Below, one piece after another: positions 1 through 11,068 of a stretch of 64,000 nt of DNA. Below the pieces are notes generated by a model. The model saw nothing but the letters and a program-made list of their open reading frames with translations. It was not told where the DNA came from and did not search any database. This DNA comes from Neoarius graeffei (lineage: Eukaryota > Chordata > Actinopteri > Siluriformes > Ariidae): positions 61,406,741 to 61,470,740 of the forward strand of contig NC_083577.1 in the NCBI RefSeq assembly GCF_027579695.1, read 5' to 3'. How positions within the stretch are numbered: the stretch's first letter is position 1; each line of letters starts with the position of its first letter. Position numbers and translations under genes: made by a program.

Positions 1-559
1 ATTCACGAGGAAAACGTATCAGTTTTATGTGCTGGTATTCATGAGAAGTGCTTATTATAGAAAGATGCTGGTTTATTTAGCTATCAACTCTACTTGCTGC
101 ATAATATAGATATAAACCAAGATTGCTTTTTTTTTGCCACACACAACAAACTAACAGGGAAAATTCAAGACCATTCCTCTTGTGATTCGCTTCTTGGCTT
201 TGGATAATCGTTCAGCATGTCTGCCTCTACCAGTTCCACTGCATGTATATTACTCTGGGGAAAACAATCCCTTCTTGCCTGAGCTCGTTGTTACAAGCAG
301 GGCCGTAATAATGGTCTTCACTTGCAGCCAGGGAAAAACATGAAACAAATGCCCTTCCATACTACCCTACAACATATGGAAATGTCACAGAGGTAGGGAG
401 CCTCATCAAAGTCTGAGAAGACTTCAGGAGCCACAGATGCCGTCTGCCAGGCAACTATTGGAAAATGGCTTCGGACCTGCCGTGACACCCTCATTACTGT
501 GTCCAGCATTAATCCTGGATAGAGAGGCCCAGAGAACAATAAGAATAACTGCTCGGTAT

Positions 560-1150
560 TGTAACCCTGCCCGCTCTGCCTCACTCTCTGAGCATCACAC
601 AGCCACTAATCAGAGCTCTTCTCATGTAATGGGAAAGTCAATAGCCGCATACAATCAGTAAACAAATTCTGCTATTTTTAAAAAGAGCCCTGGTCTCCAT
701 TTTAGAGCTGGCAATTTAAATTATTCTACCGTGTAACACCTTAATTGTGTAAGACAAAGAAGATGTCGAGAGTACAAAGGAGCTGGGAGTGGAGCAGGAG
801 CTTCATGTAATTTCTGTGCTGCCATGCACAGATGACATGTGATAAGCATTCTGCTTTGCCAAGAGCTGTTTTGCTGATGCCAAATGACAGTTTGCAGTTA
901 GTGGCCATAATAAGACACAGGCAAACTGTTTGTCTTTAACTTACTGCAAATGTCACTCCCTTAATGAAGATAAAAGAAATGCAGTTAGGAGCATATCAAG
1001 CACATGCCATATATAATTGTGTCCTTAGATCACTTTATCGGCAGCTAAACAATCACTTTCATTTTCAACATTCAATCCGAAATGGTTGCCTTTCAAAGAT
1101 ATTGATCTTTTTGAGTCACACTGTTGATCTGTTTCATTTGAGAATAGAAC
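560..1150. promoter_or_regulatory. candidate conserved non-coding element upstream of sp9
   Basis: This is non-repetitive, non-coding sequence of balanced composition, unlike the AT-rich and repeat-laden DNA around it. It contains several AATTAAA-like homeodomain cores and palindromic patches. Sp8/Sp9 loci are known to be surrounded by developmental enhancers, so an enhancer is plausible. This is inference only, because no alignment was possible. Confidence 0.25.
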
Positions 1151-2733
1151 GTACCATTGTGTGCTAGCAGACATTAAAAAAAATAATTAATCTGAGGTAT
1201 ATTAAATATTGAAGATTTCTGTAAATGTACAAAAGGAGTGCTTATATTAATATATTACTTTGTATGTTAGTAGCCTAGTCTTGGGCAGTAGACATGTATA
1301 GGCAATAGAATGAAGTCAAGCAGCAGAAATTCAAATTTGTAATCAAATAAAGTCAAACTTTCAGTGATGGGACTCAAAGCTGTGATTCTCGACAGACTTA
1401 TGGGAAGGAAAGTATTGTTGAGTGACACCAACCCAGTGTGATGCAACAACACTGAAACCAGTGCTATGTGCTCCATGAAGTCAGGCAAAGCGTGAGTATG
1501 GAACAGGTTGCGTCTCATCCCAACCAGACCTGACAGATATACTCATCACCATGATTCAACCCTGAACACTAAACTACGGTATAATGTGTCTAATTGCCTT
1601 TACATGACTCACACACCCTTTAACATGAACCCACACACATATCACACAAACCTTATACACAGCATGTCAGTTTAAAAATAAACTAACTCCTTAAATACTC
1701 ATGGTAATTCAGTACACAATATAACCCAAAATAATTGTATGAACCCAGTGCATGATGGGTATTAAAGATAACACAAAGAAAAAAAACCACATTAGTAACA
1801 TTCTGTGTCAGAACAGAATATTTCGGTTGTTTCTCTGATAACCCATAAAGATCCTGTCTGGAGCTCTACTTAATAGTGTTTCTCTATCATCATAGGTTCT
1901 AAGTTGAACCCTTCTTGGAAGCTGGGAACTCTTAATCATCGCTTGAAGAACTCTTGAAGAACCTTTTTTTCTCCCCCAAGAGTGTATAGCACCTCTGGTC
2001 CAGTGACCATCATTTAAACCGTATAAATACTCTGCCACTATCATGTGCAGTCTGTGTTGTGTACATTATTTTAGTACTATGTAGTTGGTATGGAACTTCA
2101 AGCAGAGATCTCACTTGACAGAGGTATTAATGCGTATCATACAACTAAGACGTACACATTCACCCTGCTTAAGACTCATTCATTCTGTACAAACATGCTT
2201 TATACCAAAGTGGTAAATAGTTTTCTGTAAGAGGCCTATAACACACCTACAGGTATGCAGTGCCATTCAGGAGCCCGAACATCCACTGTGTAGTGCCTAA
2301 AGCTTTCTTTATCGGGCCCTTAACAGTTTGTGCTGAAATTGATGCTTACAACACAGTTTAGATGAAAGCATTCATAATTTAACACTGACGTTTGATGACA
2401 TTTAAAAAGCCATTGAGCAGCACATTAATTTAGACTAATTTATGACAAATGCGCCTTGCCTTTAAAAAAAATAAATAAATAACAGAATGTGCCAGATTTC
2501 CCCTGTTGTGTGAATGTAATTATTCGCAAAAGGTGTGATGCAACATTTTCGGTTGTTTGTAAACACTAAAGATTTCCCACATTTCCACACTCCTGATGTG
2601 GTGCACACAGATGACGAAATGCATCATCAGAACAATCAAGCGTTTCATTAGAGCTGCGCGTCGCGGTGAGGCCACTGGGAGCCCAAACTGAATCAACATG
2701 AACATTTCATAGATTTGACTACTTGTTTTTACA

Positions 2734-2735
<2 letters not shown>

Positions 2736-2779
<44 letters not shown>

Positions 2780-2780
2780 T
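2736..2780. repeat. (AAT)n microsatellite
   Basis: About 15 uninterrupted AAT/ATA units. Similar trinucleotide runs occur at 7917-7942 and 9582-9612. Confidence 0.95.
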
Positions 2781-3030
2781 GTGCAGTAGAGTTTGATCAT
2801 CAATAGGTGATATAAAAGTGATCGTTCAGGTTTAGGTTGTATTTATCTCGTGGGTTTGGAGAAGGAACAAGCAGGTGGGTCTGAACTGATGCACTGAAGG
2901 ACCTGTGGATAACAAGGATTTAAGTTTGCACAGATTAGTTAACTATCCACAAATGCGCTTTTCCGCTTAAGGCTGGGGACACATTACTGCCAGCAGCAAG
3001 AGACAAAAAAAAAAAAAAATCCTAGTATGA

Positions 3031-3062
3031 ACCCCCCCCACACACACACACACACACACACC
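3031..3062. repeat. poly-C / (CA)n microsatellite
   Basis: A short C run is followed by about eleven CA units. A poly-A run lies just upstream at 3004-3019. Confidence 0.9.
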
Positions 3063-3779
3063 CACCAGCCCGCATCTTCACACACGCAGCGAGCGGAGCT
3101 AAAATGATCCAGAACCAGCGCACCTTCTGTAAGAGTCAACCTTAACGAATAGATCCGAATTAATCATTTAGTTTTAGCTGCTTAAAGCAGTGATGGATGT
3201 GTACCGTCACTCAGCCTCACCACAATAGATGCACAACGTTTTGTTCTTGCCAAATAAATCACCCGCATTGTTTAAGGTACATTGATCAGTCTAATGACTT
3301 GTAATAGGCTTCTAATTGGCACAGAAATCTGCTCGCCAGGTAGACCAGCTGACAGCTCTGCTGTTTCAAAGCATGGACCAAACTGTCTTTAGGAAAATAT
3401 CACAAGGTAATAACATCCATGGCATAATTTCAATTATACACTAATTAAAAGAAATGCATCAAGTTCAATAAATTCAGCATGCTAGGAATATTCACAGCAT
3501 ACATTAATAAAGTACTTCAATGTTTATTATCATATATATTAAAAACTTTTTTAATCAACGATGGCTTTGACATTTTATAAATATCCTGAAAATAGCCTCT
3601 CCTTAAATCATATAAGAAGCCTATAATTTATCTACAGTATGTTCTGATGGTCCTGTTCGGTTTAATTTACAATTACGCGTATGGATGCAGACAGGCTGGA
3701 TTACATGAAATCAGATCAGCATCGCTAATACTCAAATTGCTACATGAAATTTAGGAGTACATTCGTTTAAGAAATTTAT

Positions 3780-4190
3780 ATTAATATGATTGCATTGATT
3801 ACAGACAAACAAAACAATCAACTGTATAACATGGAGCACAAGAGAGAAAGTTGCGCATGCATACGAGAGGGAGACTTTTTTCCTAACTGCAGCCAAAGGC
3901 GCTTATTTTTTTTAAACAGATATTTAATGGCGTTAATTGTTTGCCTGTCAATTTACTATAATTGCAGAAATGAAGTAATTTTCGAGGCTCCGTCATGCGA
4001 ATTTGAATAAACTTTTTAGATTCCCCTCTCCATAGGAGGGATTTAAAGCGAAGCGCTTTGGAGCAAATTGCGGCCGGGCTGCCTGGCACCGCTCAGCCTG
4101 TATAATGGAGCATTATTTGGCAATTTTGAATACTGTAATGCACAGCTTTCGGCGAGGCCATTTTCAAGAAAATTGCTTTAACTTTTAAAG
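3780..4190. promoter_or_regulatory. candidate conserved non-coding element upstream of sp9
   Basis: Non-repetitive block with a TTAATTG homeodomain core next to a CTGTCAAT (Meis/Pbx-like) motif around 3930-3955, plus several dyads such as AGCGAAGCGCTT. Open frames across it are short and unsupported. Position and texture suit an sp9 enhancer. Conservation is not tested. Confidence 0.3.
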
Positions 4191-4629
4191 GGATGATGAT
4201 GATTCACTCTAAAGCAGGCCATTGTTAAATTATGCCATTACTCTTAAATGTTTTAACAAGTAAAAAAAAAACATTGGTATGATGCATTGATTTTGATTTT
4301 CATATAAAAGACAAAAAAAAAAAGAATCACCATTAAAAGATTTAAAAAAAACAACATCAGAAAGACAGGTGAACCTATACCTGCATTAATTAATTTATTT
4401 TTTCAAAAACAACAACAAAATCCTGAGACATGTGCGCAGTAAGTCTTCTTAATTCTACTTCGTCTCGATTACAGATCATCCTAAATCTTTATTCATATTT
4501 ATTGTAGAATTGAAATGTTCTTACTGTGTAGAATTGTGTAAAGTGTCAGTGATTTAAAGTCGCATCCTGTACGACGCGCGCGCGCTGCTTTTCCAAAGGC
4601 ATCTGTAGGAGCACGCGCGCGTGCAACAT

Positions 4630-4664
4630 CCCCCCCCCCCCCCCCCCCCACACACACACAGACA

Positions 4665-4701
<37 letters not shown>
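4630..4701. repeat. poly-C followed by (CA)n microsatellite
   Basis: About 19 C are followed by CA and GACA units to 4701. Cysteine/valine-rich open frames on the minus strand here are artefacts of this run. Confidence 0.95.
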
Positions 4702-4703
<2 letters not shown>

Positions 4704-5552
4704 CCCATGATCTTTCACACCTGTTGTGAGATTAGTAATTCCCCTCTGATTTCCTGCTCCAGGTTTGTCTTGAGGTGACTGCAAATTACAAAAAGTACGA
4801 TCAGTGTCCACTTATTCGAACCCGTGGTAAATATTGATCAAGAAGAAGAAAAAAAAGTCTATAAACTCAAACTACCTACTACAGTTAACATGATGCATGG
4901 AAAACTTTTGAACGATTTTACGTTTTTAGGATATTCAGTTAAAAATGTAACAGAATAGTGTGTGCAGATTATATTAAAAAAAATATTTCATATACAAAAT
5001 TTGCTGTCACCTATAAATCTTATCCTGCTGTATAGACTGTCGGGTGTCGCAGGCGAAAGGCAGAAAATGGCATTAAACATATCAAGACATCATGCAGACA
5101 AAAAACAAACCAGTGGCTTACCATAGAGAGCGCGGACTTATTATACACCAATATGAGCTCTACTCTATTATAAGTGGAGTGACTGCGCCTTGATGGCCAT
5201 ATAGCCTACATATTAAAAAAAAAAAAAAAACTTAAAAATACCAGATCGCTTGACGCCTGACAGTGGGATCGGTACCTCGGTTATTGATTGACGTGCTACT
5301 TTAGTATTTCTGTCATGGACACGTCTCTTATTGGCTGAACTCGACTCGTCGTTTAAGTATCCGCTGCGCAGATTGGTCGAGTGTCCCAGGCAGCTGTACT
5401 TCAAAGAAGGCGCTCTCTACAACTAGGTAGAGTGTGAAGCCTCAGCCAAGGGACCCGAGTGGAGACCCCAGCAAACCGCGTCCTGTCCGACTCAAAGTGG
5501 AACATAATAACTCTGAAGTCGTGAAAAGTTCAGCACAGAGAAGGGACTGGTT

Positions 5553-7228
5553 ATGGCTACTTCTATACTTGGGGTAAGTCGACATTTTTTTACTGGAAGC
5601 TTTCTTCTTCTTCAGATTTCTGTTTTCATTAGGCGACACTGCAACTTCATAATGTTTTTGTTGCGTTTTGGACATTAGAAAATAGCAGACCATACTTGTG
5701 ATCGAACAGGCTTTAATTCGGAAGTTAAACTGGAAAAAAAATTTTTTTTAAGTCTGCTCAATTTGTAGCTATTTATTTGATTAATAAGAAAACAAGAAAA
5801 GTTTTTGTCACTTCAGATTGCTTTAAAAACTTCCCAGAACTTTTTAAAGTTTTCTTCTCCTGAAATACTGTATTGTTTTGTATTGTTGCATTGTTATGGA
5901 CAAACTTCGTTGTTTTATGTTCACAGGAAGAGCCGCGGTTCGGAACTACCCCTCTGGCTATGTTGGCTGCGACCTGTAATAAAATTGGTAACACAAGTCC
6001 TCTGACCACTTTACCCGACTCCAGTGCGTTTTCCAAAGGCGGATTTCATCCGTGGAAAAGATCCTCATCCAGCTGCAATTTGGGCTCCAGTTTGCCGGGA
6101 TTCAGCGTGGCGACGAGCCGCAGCACCTCTGGACTAACAACCACGACGGGCACGAGCAACAGCGCGTTTTGCTTGGCGTCCACCTCGCCAACTTCCTCCG
6201 CTTTCTCCACCGAGTACAGCAGCTTGTTTTCCAACTCGGCGAGCGTTACCTCGCAAGAATCCGGACAATCGGCGTTCATTTCCAAAGTGCACACGTCGGC
6301 CGAGACTTTATACCCACGAGTGGGCATGGCGCACCCGTACGAGTCGTGGTACAAATCCGGCTTTCACTCCACGATCTCAGGCGAGGTGGCAAACGGCGCG
6401 TCCTCGTGGTGGGACGTGCACACAAACCCGGGCTCGTGGCTCGAGGTGCAAAATCCAGCTGGCACGCTGCAGAGCTCACTGCATTCAGGCACGCCGCAGA
6501 CCATCCACTCCCAGCTCGGCGGTTACAACCCCGACTTCTCGAGCCTCACACACTCGGCTTTCAGTTCGACTGGCATCAGCCCAACGGCGTCCCACCTCCT
6601 GTCCACCAGCCAGCACCTGTTGACGCAGGACGGTTTCAAAACCGTCATTCCCACGTACACGGACACTTCAGCGGCCAATGCCATGATATCAGGTGCCAGT
6701 TCAGGAATCGGGAGCTCGTCTAGATCCTCCAGGAGATACTCGGGCAGGGCGACATGCGACTGCCCGAACTGCCAGGAGGCGGAAAGGCTCGGGCCTGCCG
6801 GTGCCAGTCTGCGCAGAAAAGGACTCCATAGCTGCCACATCCCAGGCTGTGGCAAAGTGTACGGCAAAACATCCCACCTCAAAGCGCACCTCAGATGGCA
6901 CACTGGAGAAAGGCCCTTCGTGTGCAACTGGCTGTTTTGCGGAAAACGCTTCACCAGATCTGACGAGCTCCAGAGGCACCTTCGCACCCACACAGGGGAG
7001 AAAAGATTTGCGTGCCCGGTGTGCAACAAGCGCTTTATGAGGAGCGACCACCTGAGCAAGCACATCAAAACGCACACGGCCGGAGGTGGGGGGAAAAAAG
7101 GCAGCGACAGTGACACCGACACAAGTAACCTCGAGACCCCCAGGTCCGAGTCCCCGGAACTGATTTTGGAGGGTGTAAACCCGAGGGTCACAGTCAAAGA
7201 GCAATCTCCTGCTCATCACGAGTCCTGA
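5553..7228 (+). CDS. sp9: Sp9 zinc-finger transcription factor, two coding exons
   Basis: Coding exons are 5553-5573 and 5927-7228, separated by a 353-bp GTAAGT...CACAG intron, and give a 440-aa protein. Exon 1 encodes only MATSILG. This start is preferred over the in-frame ATG at 5873, which lies in the intron, because MATSILGEEPRFG is the family N-terminus. The Sp box [15 protein letters not shown] lies at about residues 14-28. The Buttonhead box CDCPNC is at 284-289. Three C2H2 fingers follow at about 310-332, 340-362 and 370-390, with recognition helices [16 protein letters not shown] and RSDHLSKH, the Sp-type GC-box code. Sp9 is a nuclear regulator in limb/fin ectoderm and forebrain interneurons (family knowledge). 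The closest alternative is Sp8. The glycine- and alanine-poor linker, the overall sequence and the neighbouring cir1-scrn3-gpr155 block favour Sp9. The CDS looks intact. Confidence 0.95.
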
Positions 7229-8239
7229 GCGGCCTGAACCCACCAACATGCGAATGACATTAAAATGCTATCGATACAAAAACTTCTCTCCAAAAGAAGA
7301 AAAGAAAAGAAAGAAAGCCTGCTAGGTTATAATTAAAGGATAAAGACGCGGGTCAGGAGTTGGATGGACCGTTTTGGTGACACTTTAGGCTTTTCTGAGA
7401 TAGGAAATGCAATTAAAAAAAAATTAAGGCCCATTAATTGGAGATATGATTATTATAAGACTAAAATGACAATTCACACGTTTCAAGCCGATAGCCAAAA
7501 TGTATTCATTCTTAAAAGGTGAGATCTCATTTTGATCAGTGCGCAGGAGAAAGTGAATCCAACCGAGCACGGCTGGAAACGAGCTGAGCAAACTGTGTAG
7601 ATATATGGACAAAATAACATGATATTTTTTCCCTGTAAATGTTCCTTATTACTGTTTCGTGGTGGATCCTGAAATTCAGGGAGTTTTCTTTACTTTCGAC
7701 GCACTTTGTGGATGTCAGTATGTATGTAACACAGCTATTTAAAAATTCAGTTACTCCTTTCTTTACCTTGCTAAAAAAAATAAATATATATATATAAATA
7801 TATAAATAAATAAATGTTTAATTGTAAAGTCTCGCGTATAAGGCTTTCATTTTGTAATTAAAGGTATTTAAAATCAAAAGCTACTTTGTTGTTGTTTTCA
7901 TGCACGTGGTTAAAATTATTATTATTATTATTATTATTATTAGTGGTGAGAGAATAATTAACCTATTCCTAAAAATGTCTTCACGAGTTATTCAGATCCT
8001 CTGAACGTTCGAGATGTTTGGTGTTTCCAACCGAGAACATGTGTATTTCTGTAAATACTCTATCAGTAATGCAGTTCATGCGCCAAACCAAATCGACACA
8101 GTTTCCCAGTGGAATAAATCAATAGTTAATTCCCTGGAACAGGCATTTTACGCCCAAATGAAAATCTTGTTAAATAGTATTAATTATGACTTGGAGCACA
8201 TCGCATCCCCATGTGTCTTGTATCCGCGATTAGGGATTC
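7229..8239. other. sp9 3-prime UTR and flanking DNA
   Basis: AT-rich sequence after the sp9 stop, with an AAATAAATATATAT stretch near 7780-7815 that could supply a polyadenylation signal, and an (ATT)n run at 7917-7942. No coding exon or mobile element was recognised. The transcript end is not determined. Confidence 0.5.
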
Positions 8240-8760
8240 GTGTCTTATCAAATATCTAATTAATCTCAGAGACATCATTTGTTCACCCGCTCTTTATCAG
8301 CGCTTTTCCGAGGGGGCTCGGTGACAAAAGGGCTCTGAATATTTATTTTAATCGGTCGAATTAACTGCTTGCATTTGCATGTCAAATGGAAAATGTCCAT
8401 TTAAGAGGGTGCTATGGTCTATAGCAGCTTTTAGCCTTTATAAGCGCAGCACTTGATTGGTGTTATGGGAACAGTTTGGCCCTTTTTCTGGATGCCACTT
8501 TTGAGAAGGAAAATGGGAAAAGCCATATGCAAATGGTGATTTTAAAACGCTCTTGTTGCGGTGCAGTCAAATGGTCGCTGGGTGTTATTTGAATATCAGT
8601 GGCCGCGTACTGAAAGGGTTCAAGGATGCTCTCTGAGTCCTTTGTGTTTATCCAGTGCAGCGTCCGATCTGAAAGAAAGAAGCTGCGGTATAATTAGGCT
8701 GCGACTCAGCCTGGGAACCTGTGAGGGCTTCATGTCTCAGCCAGGGGAGGAAGTTAAATT
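8240..8760. promoter_or_regulatory. candidate enhancer with two POU octamer motifs
   Basis: Repeat-free, non-coding block between sp9 and cir1. It holds a perfect octamer ATTTGCAT at 8373-8380 and its reverse complement ATGCAAAT at 8527-8534, near AATTAAC and TAATTAG homeodomain cores. The density of intact motifs is typical of vertebrate developmental enhancers. The target would most likely be sp9. Function and conservation are inferred. Confidence 0.4.
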
Positions 8761-9039
8761 GACCAGAAGGCAATAGACGAAAATTATTTTCATTTCCTAT
8801 TGTAGGCTACGCTTGGTAGCTGGTCGCAATAGGTACTGAGGACAAAATACACCCAACAATAAATCGTTCCATTATCAGATAATTTGACATTTTGCAGGGT
8901 GAAACAGACTGAATAAAAACAAAACTAAAAAAAAAAAAGTAATTTTAATTCTGAGTGTTGCCCTGTGTTTAATAAACGGTAACAAAATTGTTGTCTTGTA
9001 AATTATACGAGACGAGTTTATTTTATTTTAACAAACACC

Positions 9040-9440
9040 AGGTGCCTGAATTTGATTTTCAGCCTGTCTGTGATGCCCTTTGCGAGTTTATTGCGGACCC
9101 TGTGCTGCGGAAATGAGCGCTGTTTGGGCGTGAAGGCATTCATAAGCACACTTTACAATTATATGGTCTCATTAAGATTTACAAACAGGAGAGCAGAGCC
9201 GGACGAGAATGAATCACTGAGAGGTGGCGGCTCGCCTGCGGTCGCGGACAGAGAGCGCCGTCACTCAGCGCTTTGTTCCGCTTTAGCAGAATGCGCTCTT
9301 GCTGAGACAGAGGCAAAAAGTCAAGCTTTTGTTTGCGCGCCACAATAAAGACAGATCAAAGAGCCGCAGTCTGTGCGGGATACGAGCAGGATGAGCGCCA
9401 TATCAATGATCAAGGAGCTCACACCGCTGTCCTCAGCAGC
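9040..9440. promoter_or_regulatory. candidate conserved non-coding element downstream of sp9
   Basis: GC-richer than its flanks, repeat-free, with no spliceable frame and no family resemblance in its short ORFs. The ATTAAGATTTACAAACAGG stretch near 9171 contains a forkhead-like core. Called as a possible enhancer only because of texture and position. Confidence 0.25.
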
Positions 9441-9580
9441 CCAGGGTCAAAAGAAAGTGTCCATCAATAACAAAATCACACACCTTATTTTATCATGATG
9501 AGCAAATCTCTAATGAATAATAATACGAACCTAAACTCCTAGTTGTATCCCAGTGACATCCTGTTTTTCCTCCCCATGAG

Positions 9581-9612
<32 letters not shown>

Positions 9613-9789
9613 TTAAGCATACGAACTCCTAATTGTATCTCAGCACTGGTTCACCCATGTAGAAATTGTGCCAAGCCAATAATTCTCTCAAAAACAACTG
9701 AGCAACAATTAATTAAACTTTTATCTCTCAGCACCATCTCTGGGTTTATTTCAATGCCGGTAAATATTCTTGAAAATAAGTTCACTGGG

Positions 9790-10190
9790 ACATTGCTGAT
9801 TTGAACAGGAAGCTATTTTATTGCTTTCAGGAAGAAAAAACAAAAAAACCATTTGCACTTGAGTGCTTTGATGCTACCTCAAGTAGCTCTAGTGTGGGTT
9901 TTCTGATGAAAGTAGAACAATCACCATGAATATTGGCCAACTGTACAGAACAACTATGAAAGACAAAGGCAAAAATGATATGAGAAAATGCCATGGAGGG
10001 TATTTCTGTGACAAAGTGTACATCATTGTATTAAGAAGCTCTCAGCCTTCTCAGCGCTTTATATTTACTCCCCGGCCCAGAAGAAAGTGGAGCGCATTTC
10101 TAGAAACCCTGCAACATGAAGGTCAGGAGAAAGTCCAAAATACAAGAAGCTTATTTCAACACTTTTGCAAAGAAGCGTACTAAACATTAA
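9790..10190. promoter_or_regulatory. candidate conserved non-coding element between sp9 and cir1
   Basis: Repeat-free block of mixed composition following the (AAT)n run. A short open frame on the plus strand (9926-10183) has no recognisable domain or splice context and is not called as a gene. The region 10190-11068 after it is AT-rich and featureless apart from the likely cir1 3-prime UTR. Confidence 0.22.
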
Positions 10191-11068
10191 AAGATGTCAG
10201 TGTTGTTCTAATTGTGTATTTTAAAATAAAACCCGAAAGGAATATTTAATGCCGTTGCTCAAAGTGCTGTGTGAGTTGGAAATTAGGCAACCTGTTGAAA
10301 CTTCTCAAAGGAAAATATATAAGCTCACGTATATATTTCAGTTTATGATTGGTTAATGAACATTAAAAATAGAAACAAATTTAACACATATCTACAGGTC
10401 AGTGCAAGTACGGACTAGGATACATGTGATCATTACAATCATTTATGCAATGTTGCTAGAAATACATTTCAAAGACCACAATAACTAATGGATAATATCC
10501 AATATGCTGAAAGAGCTACAATATAAGGAAAGCAGCTCTCTATGAAACTTCTGGGGTTAAAAATCACTGAACTTCAAAGCATAAATGTCAATGAAGGACG
10601 GGTGGAGGAATTTCCCATGCTTCCTTGTTAAAGAACTGTTTAGCCTGAAGGCAAATACACCTTATGTTACTGCAAAAACATATCTAACTCGGTATTTAGA
10701 CACGATATTGTCTCATTCTCAAATCAGAAAAGTAACATTTTGAAAAAGCCAAAATGCGTTAGAAGAACGAATGTATGAGAATTTTAGAGTTCTTGTCATT
10801 TGTCCGAAAGTATTTTGGCGCCCTCTTCTGGTTAAAAAAGTTTTAGCCATGAAAAGAAAGAAAAAGGTTCAAATCACACATACAAGCTACTTTTACTGCA
10901 CAAATACAAACTCTGAAAACTAAAAGATAGGCACAAAACTTAACATTTAAAGCAGTAAAAACTTTACAGGTCATTGTATGTCCAATACAGTTTCACATTA
11001 AAACAAATCGTAAATTACACCAATAGGAAAAGGTTATTTCCATGTCTCTGCTTCTCCCTCACTGCTTC

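Larger units (their letters stand above)
1..5552. other. sp9 upstream intergenic region
   Basis: No coding exon is supported here. The longest open frames are under 90 codons, lack splice context and resemble no family I know. The stretch holds simple repeats, listed separately, and two blocks that read like regulatory DNA. The segment around 1880-2000 has short GGTTCT/GAACC-type repeats like common fish MITE debris. The last 350 bases before the sp9 start codon presumably contain promoter and 5-prime UTR, but I could not place a transcription start. Confidence 0.6.

Noticed and set aside
4499-4811. Cys/Val-rich minus-strand frames
   Set aside because: Produced by the poly-C and CA microsatellite.
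5873-5926. Alternative in-frame sp9 start (MFCIVALL...)
   Set aside because: It lies in the intron. The spliced MATSILG start matches the Sp8/Sp9 family N-terminus and has perfect donor and acceptor sites.
6046-7249. Several long frames antisense to, or in other frames of, sp9 exon 2
   Set aside because: Shadows of a GC-rich coding exon with no family resemblance or start context.
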